A program made the position numbers and the translations under genes. Below the pieces are notes generated by a model. It saw only the letters and a program-made list of their open reading frames with translations, was not told where the DNA came from and did not search any database. A stretch of DNA of 64,000 nt, from the NCBI GenBank assembly GCA_013001285.1, contig JABDMU010000003.1, positions 1-64,000 on the forward strand, in the 5' to 3' direction. Below are positions 8,801-16,606 of this stretch, piece by piece; the stretch's first letter is position 1, and the number at the start of each line of letters is the position of its first letter. The DNA comes from Flavobacteriaceae bacterium (GTDB lineage: Bacteria > Bacteroidota > Bacteroidia > Flavobacteriales > Flavobacteriaceae).

Positions 8801-10836
8801 TCAATAATTTTCCATTGTCTTGAAATTCTTGTCAATGATGTAGTAACACCAGTACTAATTGTAATTGTGTTAGAGCCACTTGCTGTATATGCGGCATTAT
8901 TACTGCCCCATGTCAAGAAATCTCCGTCTTTTTGAAATTCATTGGTATTGGCACTATTTGTTGAGAATATTCCATTTAAGCCTAAAGTGACCTCATTTAT
9001 TAAATTTATGGTTCTTGATTGTTTTTGATTTAAATCAGAAATAGAATCACGTCCAATTCCAGCAACATGATAATTGTATCCTGTATGTGCTGAAATATCC
9101 CATATAGAAGTCCCAAACGAGTTGATATAGTCCTTTTGTGCTTCATTTGATGAACCTAAAGTAATGCCATATTTAATTGCTAAATAGGACTCAATTTTTT
9201 GACGGTCGGCATCTGGCACCCTTTCAGCAAATGTAAAAATCTCAGCTACACGTCCATTTAAATTGCCTTGAAGGTCAAAGTTTTTTCCGATCAGGTATTG
9301 CGTACCCATAATAACATCAGGATCTGGTACAGTATCTAAATATCCAACATTAATGAATGGAATATCATCAACTGAAGACGTCGTCAATACGGACGAATTA
9401 TAAATAATATCCTGGCCAGTCGGTAATGTAGGGTCATTATTTCGGATATTGATAATTCCTGCGTTTGAGTACGAAGAATTTAATTCAGCATAGCCATTAA
9501 AAGCGCCAGCCGCAGCAACATCCTGATTATAAGAAAGTGTTTCATTGGTAAATTCTGTTGAATAATCTCCAAAACCAACACCTGTAATATCACCTGGGAG
9601 TCCTGTTGCTATGCCCGAAAAAATAGTGTTTCGAGATGACGTATTGGTCATTGTAGCATCTGGTATCATGACAATAAATATGTCCTGACTATAAAATCCA
9701 TTGCTTGTATTTTCTAAGTATTCTTCAACTGTTGCCCCATCATTCACAAATTTGATAACCGGATTAAAATTAATATTTGAAGCAGCTGTATCTAAAAAAG
9801 TAGGCTGATTAGCTGCTGTTCCTTGAGATGCATCTTTTCCATTTGATCCTAGGTCTTCCCAAAGCGACACTTTTCCTGCCGATTGGGTTATCCCTCGTGT
9901 TGACTTCAGCCAAAGTCTGAAATCTGCGGTAATACCTCCAGGACCTGGAATATCAAAATCAAACATTTCCGCACTTACATCAAAGGTAAATGTCGTGTTG
10001 TCACTGTTTGAGACGCTTATCGTAGAGGTAAGGGTTCCAGAACCTCCTACAGGACCAGTAAAGGTTACTATAAAAATAATAAAGGATCCAGGATTAATAC
10101 TTTCAGTGAGAAACGCTGGGGTATAATCTGGTAATAATACATAAGGGGCAACCGCAAAATCACTGAGTGAACTTGTTATAGATGTTATGTCTAATGGGCA
10201 ACTTCCTGTATTTGTTATGATAAAATTTCTAGAAACCGAAGCTCCTTCAGCTATGACTCCGAAATAGGTACCATTAATTGAACTCGTGGTGGTATCACCG
10301 TTTGATATATCTGCTAATGGCGAACCGCCCAATACTGAAATCACCGGCGAGCTATTCACTTCTAAGGTAAAGGTAAAATCAGATTGATTTTTGATCTCGA
10401 TAGTAACCAGCGTACTGGTTGTTGAACAGGTTAAATTTAGATTTTCAATTTCAAAATCTAATAATTTCTTGCCTCCGGGACAATCTTCTGGTTTTATATT
10501 CTTCTTTGGATTACCTGGATTAATATCAAAATCTGTTGTATTGGCAATATCAACATCTTCAATTTTCAAATTAGAACAATTGTTTGTCTCAATGTTAGTA
10601 ATCCGAAAATCCAAGCTATTACCTGCATTGATGGTAACAGTTGATCCTTGAGTTACCACAGATCCACCAATCACCTCAAGCTGCATGACTTGAGCATTAC
10701 CAATAAAGCCAAACAGAAATAATGCCAAGACCAAGCTCAAATGGCATAGTTTAGGCAGTTCATGTGTTCCATTAATTGTCTTATCAACCTTCGTGAAAAG
10801 ACAACATAGGAGGGCTTTTGGGAATAGGTTGTTCAT
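5830..10836 (-). CDS. Large cell-surface protein with LamG domain and T9SS type A sorting domain
   Basis: 1668 residues. An unusually long N-terminal export region ends in a hydrophobic core and GNAQ near residue 49. After it come a choice-of-anchor-D-like region (about 150-290; TNTGSCPLDI), a segment starting FRLWLKS (about 300-560) common in large Bacteroidota secreted proteins, and a LamG/concanavalin-like domain (about 760-925; DAFTISAWIKS, DGKWHQVTFVY, GEIDEVYVWDQGL). The last ~80 residues (LYNSIGQRIIELDS to VNPGIYIVKVNT and KKLIIGP) form a T9SS type A sorting domain, so the protein should be exported through the type IX system and attached to or released from the surface. An adhesin or polysaccharide-binding role is inferred. 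It is monocistronic, with a consensus promoter and paired direct repeats upstream. Confidence 0.9.
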   Translation of the reverse strand: MNNLFPKALLCCLFTKVDKTINGTHELPKLCHLSLVLALFLFGFIGNAQVMQLEVIGGSVVTQGSTVTINAGNSLDFRITNIETNNCSNLKIEDVDIANTTDFDINPGNPKKNIKPEDCPGGKKLLDFEIENLNLTCSTTSTLVTIEIKNQSDFTFTLEVNSSPVISVLGGSPLADISNGDTTTSSINGTYFGVIAEGASVSRNFIITNTGSCPLDITSITSSLSDFAVAPYVLLPDYTPAFLTESINPGSFIIFIVTFTGPVGGSGTLTSTISVSNSDNTTFTFDVSAEMFDFDIPGPGGITADFRLWLKSTRGITQSAGKVSLWEDLGSNGKDASQGTAANQPTFLDTAASNINFNPVIKFVNDGATVEEYLENTSNGFYSQDIFIVMIPDATMTNTSSRNTIFSGIATGLPGDITGVGFGDYSTEFTNETLSYNQDVAAAGAFNGYAELNSSYSNAGIINIRNNDPTLPTGQDIIYNSSVLTTSSVDDIPFINVGYLDTVPDPDVIMGTQYLIGKNFDLQGNLNGRVAEIFTFAERVPDADRQKIESYLAIKYGITLGSSNEAQKDYINSFGTSIWDISAHTGYNYHVAGIGRDSISDLNQKQSRTINLINEVTLGLNGIFSTNSANTNEFQKDGDFLTWGSNNAAYTASGSNTITISTGVTTSLTRISRQWKIIESTEASSDVGNVFVSIPSAAFSGFSKTADEEYVLIVADNDNFANGDIIDVIPLKSDGGSNLQTWYDFDGTKYFTFGKAPKLTGNRSVSISAGDYLVGEYALNLNIDAFTISAWIKSASSANVRTIMAKGSKLQLRLNASDQIEVMVDDDVTPRFTSSMVVNDGKWHQVTFVYKSGTIFLYIDGVLDRSEQNVEAPTPNYNRFSLGALFIDKNSIINPFLGEIDEVYVWDQGLTHDQVKYLMNQEIERYDNTGTDYVTGKILPQVSASNEVASIPWSNLKAYYDFNSFYGSTIEGLTDDRNFLRLKYLNKDKTIAETQSIPAPYITAADGAWDSGTTWSNNADQVIPNSLSLDGTTIIDWNIVETSHNITSGDRDIVLLGLKNNSGTITIADPTDPQDETNSGQGLTVTHYMEIDGVIDLIGESQLVQSEGSIIDADSGGYIERDQQGTSNGFNYNYWSSSVGPITGNTLTRGTGISNTNSSYSVSGFLNDGTSSAAYQNLTFSPSYTAADSNTPTNPRTVSSYWFYKFYGASDDYNAWNSIDENTSLQPGEGFTMKGTSGATDILLDFQNYVFKGIPFNGDITVPLDNSSGNVDRLIGNPYPSAIDATEFILDNLSIADGGTNPNGTIFNGALYFWNHFGEQNSHILGDYVGGYATRNLTGGAVAISNDILINNTSDNGNPAVGLTVPGPYIPVNQGFFVSTTLDGFNNDDGVPISTVDGGDVVFKNSQRVFVREDASNSIFMSANEVTGDFPFRNNISEEIIDNTPTIRLTYDSPKGYHRQIVLGKKPEATNGFDLGYDAFIADINEEDMYWIIDDNNFVIQGVNNFDVTQEFPLGLIVNESGTIKIGIDALEHVDPNLKLYIKDELTGAIQNILNSPFEIQLEPGEYNSRFTLVFQLGVVLTVDDVINNDYVIYYDTQASSIQINLQQNNRALNMSLYNSIGQRIIELDSIDENSERISIPVQVNPGIYIVKVNTAFGLLNKKLIIGP

Positions 10837-10890
10837 GAATTTGGGATTTTAACGACGCTTTTCTTTTCCTCTTCAATTATACTTTCGGAG

Positions 10891-10922
10891 CAAACCTATA
10901 TTAAATATCGACAAAATGCAAA
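10891..10922 (-). promoter_or_regulatory. Bacteroidota-type promoter of the 1668-residue T9SS gene
   Basis: On the minus strand TTTG (10922-10919), a 20-bp spacer and TAGGTTTG (10898-10891). The -33 box lies at the inner edge of a pair of direct repeats, so a bound regulator could contact RNA polymerase. Confidence 0.65.
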
Positions 10923-10940
10923 TTTTTTCGATGAAATGCA
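10908..10940 (-). promoter_or_regulatory. Paired 13-bp direct repeats, 20-bp period
   Basis: TGCATTTCATCGA (10940-10928) and TGCATTTTGTCGA (10920-10908) match at 11 of 13 positions and start 20 bp apart, about two helical turns. They overlap the promoter of the T9SS gene. A related pair precedes the T9SS gene at 22742. The geometry resembles operators of LytTR-type regulators, but the regulator is not known. Confidence 0.5.
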
Positions 10941-11261
10941 CTACATTTTGAGCATTCTACTTTCTTAAATATCATGTAGTCCTAATCCTAATATTAAAAA
11001 TTTACTTTTTAAAGCTCTTTTTTTACAATTCTTAAATTTTAATTATTCAAAATATTTGATTGATAAGAGTACGCTTAAAGTTAGGTTATTCTTTAGAACA
11101 GAAATGCATGAAATCCAAGGTATTTTAGTGATTTTAACCGCCTTGAAATGAGGCAAATAACTAGGAAATATCATAATTTTTCACTATCTTTAAAAGTTAA
11201 CTATAGTAGTTAGACTTTCAACTTAATGTTGTTTGGGAAATAATTAATTAATACACTAATT

Positions 11262-12164
11262 ATGAGTAAGCACACAAGTAAAGTCCATGGTAAATTAAAC
11301 TTTCTAATCGTGGCGGTTGTAGTAGTTATTGGAGCAGTCCTTTATTTACTAGTAGCCTCTGACACAAATGTATTTAATCCTGAAGAATTATCCGGTTCTG
11401 GCGGGAAATCAATTGATGGTGTCAAAAAAGCACAAAAGCACAACAACAAAAATGATGTTGTTGTCAGTCTTGACGGGGAAGATGTTCAGAAATTTCTGAA
11501 TAATCAAGATTTTCAAAAGATGGTTGCAAATCCGGAATTTGCAAAACTAGTCGCATCAGCAGATTTTCAAAAAATGATGACGACTCCTGATTTCCAAAAA
11601 ATGGTAGCTGCGCCTGACTTTCAAAAAATGATGGCCACACCTGACTTCCAAAAGATGTTAGCAAAGCCTGATTTTAAGAAAATGATGGCGACGCCAGATT
11701 TTCAAAAAATGTTGGCAGAGCCTGACTTCCAAAAGATGTTAGCATCTCCCGATTTTAAAAAGATGATGGCAACACCTGATTTTAAAAAAATGATGGCAAC
11801 ACCTGAATTTAAGAAGTTAGCATTGTCACCTAATTTTAAAAAGATGATGGCAACACCTGACTTTCAGAAATTGATGGCATCTCCTGATTTTAAGAAGTTA
11901 GCCTTATCATCTGATTTTAAAAAGATGATGGCAACACCTGACTTTCAGAAACTGATGGCAAAACCTGATTTTAAGAAGTTGGCCTTATCACCTGATTTTA
12001 AAAAGATGATGAGTTCTTCTGATTTTAAAAAGATGTTAGCAGCACCTGATTTTCAAAAAATGTTAGCAGCACCTGATTTCCAGAAAATGATGGCTAATCC
12101 AGATTTTAAAAAAATCGTTTCAGCTCCTGATTTTCAAAAAAGGATGACAACAACAGATTATTAA
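11262..12164 (+). CDS. Membrane-anchored protein made of 25 nonapeptide repeats
   Basis: I do not recognise a named family. The 300-residue protein has a short basic N-terminus, one transmembrane helix (about 13-33; LNFLIVAVVVVIGAVLYLL), a polar linker (34-74), and then 25 consecutive 9-residue units from residue 75 to 299. The consensus is F-[QK]-K-M-[ML]-A-x-P-D, with Y300 as the last residue. The N-terminal helix lacks a signal cleavage site, so the repeat part is probably periplasmic and tethered (N-in). Phe and Met/Leu at fixed positions suggest short amphipathic helices broken at each Pro-Asp. The units recall the NPxFQxM pattern of STI1-type motifs, but in an uninterrupted 9-residue frame. 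It is followed by its own terminator, then the gluzincin-barrel gene. Function is unknown. Confidence 0.85.
   Translation: MSKHTSKVHGKLNFLIVAVVVVIGAVLYLLVASDTNVFNPEELSGSGGKSIDGVKKAQKHNNKNDVVVSLDGEDVQKFLNNQDFQKMVANPEFAKLVASADFQKMMTTPDFQKMVAAPDFQKMMATPDFQKMLAKPDFKKMMATPDFQKMLAEPDFQKMLASPDFKKMMATPDFKKMMATPEFKKLALSPNFKKMMATPDFQKLMASPDFKKLALSSDFKKMMATPDFQKLMAKPDFKKLALSPDFKKMMSSSDFKKMLAAPDFQKMLAAPDFQKMMANPDFKKIVSAPDFQKRMTTTDY
11484..12158 (+). repeat. 27-bp tandem repeat array, 25 units
   Basis: The nonapeptide array is encoded by 25 in-frame 27-bp units. Units 12-20 (11808-12050) show a higher-order 81-bp period, with FKKLALS, FKKMMAT and FQKLMA units recurring in that order. This points to growth by duplication of triplets. 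Confidence 0.9.
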
Positions 12165-12186
12165 GAACCAGCTTAAGGAAAGAATT

Positions 12187-12220
12187 AAAGGAGAAAATTA
12201 TATTTTCTCCTTTTTTATTT
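12187..12220 (+). terminator. Rho-independent terminator after the nonapeptide gene
   Basis: An 11-bp stem AAAGGAGAAAA/TTTTCTCCTTT with loop TTATA runs straight into a T tract. Confidence 0.8.
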
Positions 12221-12230
12221 AACTTTATAT

Positions 12231-15200
12231 ATGAAAAAACGAATAATTTTAGCCTTTTTAAATTTATTGTTTTTAAATACAGTATGTTCTCAATTCAATA
12301 AAATTGAGACAAATGACTTTAACGTTGTTAGTACCAGTCCACAATTTGATTACGTCTTAAATCATGCCATACGCTGTTCGCATAACGCCTTAACCTTTCA
12401 TAAGCGCTTATTTGAATACGAACCAAAAGAGAAAATATTTGTATTGTTCCAAGATTTTGGTGATTATGGAAATGGAGGTGCAACTTCTCTGCCAAATAAT
12501 CTCATTTCTACCTGTATATCACCACTAAATTATGCCTTTGAATCAAGCGTTGCAGGTGAACGGGTCTTTTCAATTATGAATCATGAACTTGTTCATATAG
12601 CAGCATTAGACAATGCTTCAAAATCTGATTTATTTTATCGTAAACTATTTTTTGGCAAAGTTAAAAGTTCGAATGACCATCCTATTTCTATGTTTTATAG
12701 CTATTTAACTAGCCCCAGGTACTATTCCCCAAGATGGCTGCATGAAGGCATAGCTGTGTTTGTAGAAACCTGGATGGATGGTGGAAAGGGGAACGCTCTT
12801 GGAAATTATGATGAAATGTTTTTCAGAACAAGGGTCCTTGAAGATAGTAGGATCTATTCAGCTCAAGGATTAGCCTCAGCTGGTACATCGGCTGATTTCA
12901 TGTCTAAAGCCAATTACTATTATTATGGCACCCGATTTGTCAGTTATCTTGCCTATACACATGGCCCGGACAAACTCATAGAATGGGTGCAACGAAAAGA
13001 TGATAGCAAAAGAGGCTTTGCCTCAAGTTTTAAACACATTTATGGCATCTCAATTTCAAACTCATGGGACAATTGGATTGCTTTTGAAAAAGATTTTCAA
13101 CATAAGAATATAGAACTCATAAAAGAGAATGCCATCAGTAAGGAAGAACTCATTACCGATAAAGTTCTTGGTGGTGTTTCCTTTGCTTATTACGACAAAA
13201 AACGGGGTAAAATTTTTGTTGCAGTTAATTACCCTGGAAAAATACCGCATATAGCCGAATTAGACCTAGAAACAGGCAAAATTAAAAGATTAAAAGACGT
13301 TAAAGGTCCAACACTATTTAATGTAACCTCGCTGGCGTATGATGAAAAAAATGAGCTGCTTTTTTATACTACTGATAATGATGATAAAAGAGACTTAAAT
13401 TCATTCAGCCTAACGACAGGTCAATCAAAATTGTTACAAAAAGATTGCCGTATTGGAGATTTGGCATTTAACAAAGTTGATGAATCTATTTGGGGCGTAA
13501 AACATCTCAACGGCATTAGTACTTTGGTTAGAATACCTAAAATAGATAAAGAAAACCCGACCGACCACTACTCAACCTGGGAGCAAAAATATACACTGCC
13601 CTATGGTTCTGATATGTTTGACATCGATATTTCTCCTGACGGACAAAGTTTGAGTGCTGGATTAACCGATCTAAATGGCAATCAGTTCTTGAATATTTAT
13701 GACATCGATTCGTTTACATCATTTGAGGAGGCAACTATCACGTTTAAAGAAGTTTTCAATTTTGATGTTGCATCGCCACAAAGTTTTAAATTTTCTGAAG
13801 ATGGAAGCTATTTAATCGGCTCATCTTATTATTCTGGTGTAAGCAATATATTTAAAGTAGATACAAATTCTTTAAATATTGAAATTCTCACGAATGCTGT
13901 TTCAGGATATTTTAGGCCTGTACCAATTGATGATGATAAATTCTTTGCCTTTAAATACACAAGCAACGGGTTTGCCCCTATTTTTGTTTACTATAATGAA
14001 AATATCGAAGTTTCTCCAATAGAATTTTTAGGAAATAAAACGGTTGAGAAATATCCTGAGCTCGAAGACTGGAGAGTAGACGTTCCGAATTCTCAAAATT
14101 TTGATGATGAAAGCATTCAAGCTAAAACCGGTATATATATTCCTAAAAAAGAAATTAAATTAAATTATGCCTATCCAACTATAATAGGTTATAAAAACAA
14201 AATTGGGGTTGGTTATAATTTTAAACTTCAAGACCCTTTAGGTTTGAAGGCTTTAGACGTTTCAATAGCCTACACTCCCAATCAATGGGAAAACAATTTA
14301 GACGATTCGCAAAGTGATATTGAAAAGGATGAAGAATTCCATGCATCGGTCAAATATTCAACAGCCAAATTAAGCGGTCTTTTATCTGGTAAGTACGACT
14401 TTTACGCTCATTATAATCAAGCTGATTTTTACGATCTTTTTGGACCTACAAAACGCTCAAGAAAAGGAATAAACCTTGGTTTAGAATATACGCAATCTTT
14501 GATTTTTGATAATCCTAAAAATCTTGATTTAAGAATTGGTGCAAGTGCCTATTATGGGTTGAATCAGTCTCCAGAATTCCAACAAATAAATTTTGAGAAT
14601 CAAGATTTTAATACGAATCTGTTTTATAATATTTACAGCTCATTATCTTACAGAAACCTAAAGGGATCTGTAGGTGCAGTTGATGCCGAAAAAGGGATCA
14701 AGTCCAGTTTAACTGTGTCTAATTCAATCACAGAAGGGAATTTTTTTCCTAGGATAATAGGCAGCCTTGATATCGGGTTTCAATTGCCATTGAACCATAC
14801 CTCCTTTTGGGTAAGAACTGCTTTTGGGAACTCATTTAGTAAGAACATCAATCCATTTACCCGCTTCGGATTTGCCTCCTTCGGAAACAACTATATTGAC
14901 AATGCAGCGTCAAAAATGTATAGAGGGTCGTTTGCTTTTCCAGGTTTAAGATATGATTCTGAGAAAAGCATTATTGCGAGACGTTTTTTTAAAACAACTT
15001 TAGAACTGGCATTACCGCCTATACGTTATAGAAAACTTGGCTTTTTTAACATGTTCGCAACGCATTCTCATGCCACGATATTTACCAGTAGCCTTTTTAC
15101 ACATAACTATGGACCCACAATTACCGATGATGAAGTTATAACCGCAGAATACAATGAACAATTTCAAAATATAGGCTTTCAAATTGACACCAAACTCGTT

Positions 15201-15308
15201 TTATTCTCTCATTTATCTTCAACCTTTTCATTTGGTTGGGCAAGAGCGTTTGAAATTGGAAACGACAATAAATCTTATAATGAATGGATGGTCTCATTAA
15301 AATTTTAA
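12231..15308 (+). CDS. Exported gluzincin-type metalloprotease with propeller-like and predicted outer-membrane barrel regions
   Basis: 1025 residues with a Sec signal (MKKRIILAFLNLLFLNTVCS). The N-terminal third has a zinc protease signature: HELVH at 118-122 and a downstream PRWLHEGIAVFVE, where Glu172 is the likely third ligand as in gluzincins. Residues ~300-620 contain recurring TolB/WD40-like blades (IDISPDGQSLSAG, FKFSEDGSYLIG). From ~645 on, alternating polar/aromatic strands and a segment resembling C-terminal barrel proteins (YRGSFAFPGLRYDSEKS; terminal SLKF) suggest an outer-membrane beta-barrel. Automatic pipelines tend to call such proteins TolB-like, but the HExxH domain suggests proteolysis. 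It is probably co-transcribed with the PrsW-like gene 6 bp downstream. Confidence 0.75.
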   Translation: MKKRIILAFLNLLFLNTVCSQFNKIETNDFNVVSTSPQFDYVLNHAIRCSHNALTFHKRLFEYEPKEKIFVLFQDFGDYGNGGATSLPNNLISTCISPLNYAFESSVAGERVFSIMNHELVHIAALDNASKSDLFYRKLFFGKVKSSNDHPISMFYSYLTSPRYYSPRWLHEGIAVFVETWMDGGKGNALGNYDEMFFRTRVLEDSRIYSAQGLASAGTSADFMSKANYYYYGTRFVSYLAYTHGPDKLIEWVQRKDDSKRGFASSFKHIYGISISNSWDNWIAFEKDFQHKNIELIKENAISKEELITDKVLGGVSFAYYDKKRGKIFVAVNYPGKIPHIAELDLETGKIKRLKDVKGPTLFNVTSLAYDEKNELLFYTTDNDDKRDLNSFSLTTGQSKLLQKDCRIGDLAFNKVDESIWGVKHLNGISTLVRIPKIDKENPTDHYSTWEQKYTLPYGSDMFDIDISPDGQSLSAGLTDLNGNQFLNIYDIDSFTSFEEATITFKEVFNFDVASPQSFKFSEDGSYLIGSSYYSGVSNIFKVDTNSLNIEILTNAVSGYFRPVPIDDDKFFAFKYTSNGFAPIFVYYNENIEVSPIEFLGNKTVEKYPELEDWRVDVPNSQNFDDESIQAKTGIYIPKKEIKLNYAYPTIIGYKNKIGVGYNFKLQDPLGLKALDVSIAYTPNQWENNLDDSQSDIEKDEEFHASVKYSTAKLSGLLSGKYDFYAHYNQADFYDLFGPTKRSRKGINLGLEYTQSLIFDNPKNLDLRIGASAYYGLNQSPEFQQINFENQDFNTNLFYNIYSSLSYRNLKGSVGAVDAEKGIKSSLTVSNSITEGNFFPRIIGSLDIGFQLPLNHTSFWVRTAFGNSFSKNINPFTRFGFASFGNNYIDNAASKMYRGSFAFPGLRYDSEKSIIARRFFKTTLELALPPIRYRKLGFFNMFATHSHATIFTSSLFTHNYGPTITDDEVITAEYNEQFQNIGFQIDTKLVLFSHLSSTFSFGWARAFEIGNDNKSYNEWMVSLKF

Positions 15309-15314
15309 AATCCG

Positions 15315-16088
15315 ATGAATACTGTATTTAAAACGAGTTTTATCATGAGTATTCTCATAACATTGCTTTATGTGGTGTTATTTTATCCATTGGTTTTAAT
15401 TAATATTTTAACTTTTTATGACCTGTTATTGGTCAGTCTTTCCATTCTACCTGGGTTTCTAATTTTATCACTGATCTATAACTTGGACGCACAAAATAAA
15501 GAACCCTTATGGTTGCTTGCTATTGCTTTTATTTTAGGTGCTGTAAACTTGCATTTAGATATTGACATTTTAGAATACCTGTTAAGCTTTAATGATGATC
15601 AAAATAACTTAATAAGCGCTGGCGTTGAAGCACTCACCGTAGCTACAACCGAAGAATTATTAAAATTTTTAGTGGTCATGATAATTATTTATCCCAATAA
15701 ATATTTTGATGAACCATTTGACGGTATCGTCTATTCTGTATTCGTTGGAATGGGATTTGCTACTGCCGAAAATTTAACCTTTGTATTGCAAGGTTCGGCG
15801 TCGCTTGCTTTTATGAGAATGCTCACTGCAGTTCCAGCACACTTTGTGTTTGCTGTTATTATGGGCTACTATTTAGGAAAAGCCAAAAGTGATAAGAAAA
15901 AACAATTATTTTTTATCGTACTCTCACTTATATTACCCATTATTATTCATGCTCTTTATGATTATTTCTTATTTATAGACTTTATTCCTGGTATTTGGAT
16001 TGGTGGTATTGCAACTCTTATTATTGCCTTGTATATCGCAAATAAATCAATTCAAGAACATATGAACGCTTCTCCCTTCAAAAAATAA
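15315..16088 (+). CDS. PrsW-family intramembrane metalloprotease
   Basis: 257 residues with about eight hydrophobic segments. It carries the conserved PrsW motifs: TTEELLKF (Glu113-Glu114), GFATAENLTF (Glu152, Asn153), the PAHFVFAVIMGYYLG helix (His176) and HALYD (His212). PrsW in Bacillus cleaves an anti-sigma factor in the membrane; the substrate here is unknown. It starts 6 bp after the gluzincin-barrel gene, so the two predicted proteases form an operon. Confidence 0.9.
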   Translation: MNTVFKTSFIMSILITLLYVVLFYPLVLINILTFYDLLLVSLSILPGFLILSLIYNLDAQNKEPLWLLAIAFILGAVNLHLDIDILEYLLSFNDDQNNLISAGVEALTVATTEELLKFLVVMIIIYPNKYFDEPFDGIVYSVFVGMGFATAENLTFVLQGSASLAFMRMLTAVPAHFVFAVIMGYYLGKAKSDKKKQLFFIVLSLILPIIIHALYDYFLFIDFIPGIWIGGIATLIIALYIANKSIQEHMNASPFKK

Positions 16089-16161
16089 ATGAGCTTTCCT
16101 GTAATTTACACATATAGAACTCAATCAGGGCTTTAAGTGGTCTAAACTCGATATATATTAT

Positions 16162-16169
16162 TACATTTG
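16162..16169 (+). promoter_or_regulatory. Candidate -7 element for the ExbB/MotA-like gene
   Basis: TACATTTG matches TAnnTTTG and ends 21 bp before the ATG at 16191. No clear -33 box was found. Confidence 0.4.
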
Positions 16170-16190
16170 AGTTATCATTAATATATTATT

Positions 16191-16496
16191 ATGTTAGATT
16201 TATTTTACCAAGGAGGTACTTTGTTTATGAGTGTTCTCACCATACTTCTTTTTGCGGTATTGGCAAGTTTTTGGAAATTCCCAAAATGGACCAAAGAATT
16301 GGGACTAATAGCCTTAGCCATCGGGATATTAGGGCAGTTTATTGGATTATATAGCGCCTTTAATTCGATCGAGGAAATGGGCGAAGTTAGCCAAGGCATG
16401 TTAGCAGGAGGATTAAAAGTAAGTGCCATTACTACGATCTACGGCATTCTCATCTATATCATGTCACTTGCGTTGCGATTGATCAAAAAATCTTAA
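16191..16496 (+). CDS. Small MotA/TolQ/ExbB-like membrane protein
   Basis: 101 residues, three hydrophobic segments. The central part (LGQFIGLYSAFNSIEEMG, then LAGGLKVSAITTIYGI) follows the signature of the ion-channel core of ExbB/MotA proteins, but the protein is less than half the usual ExbB length. No ExbD or MotB partner is adjacent, so it may be a minimal stand-alone member. Function unknown. Confidence 0.65.
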   Translation: MLDLFYQGGTLFMSVLTILLFAVLASFWKFPKWTKELGLIALAIGILGQFIGLYSAFNSIEEMGEVSQGMLAGGLKVSAITTIYGILIYIMSLALRLIKKS

Positions 16497-16606
16497 TGTG
16501 AATCCGTATTGATGGTCGAGGTTTTGACTTAAGATAAATGAATGATTCGGCAAGCCAATATTCATTATTAATACCTGATCAATCATCTCACGAAATTTAA
16601 TCGTTT

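Larger units (their letters stand above)
10837..11261. other. 425-bp intergenic region between divergent genes
   Basis: It holds the promoter (10891-10922) and paired 13-bp direct repeats (10908-10940) of the minus-strand T9SS gene. An ACTACAT/ATGTAGT pair lies at 10940-10946 and 10974-10980. A near-consensus TATCTTTA at 11185-11192 may serve the nonapeptide-repeat gene. I find no credible small gene here. Confidence 0.6.

Noticed and set aside
11464-11664. Antisense frame within the nonapeptide array
   Set aside because: Mirror of the repeat; no start signals or independent features.
11484-12158. CRISPR-like array suspected from regular 27-bp repeats
   Set aside because: Units are contiguous, in frame and without spacers; this is a coding repeat.
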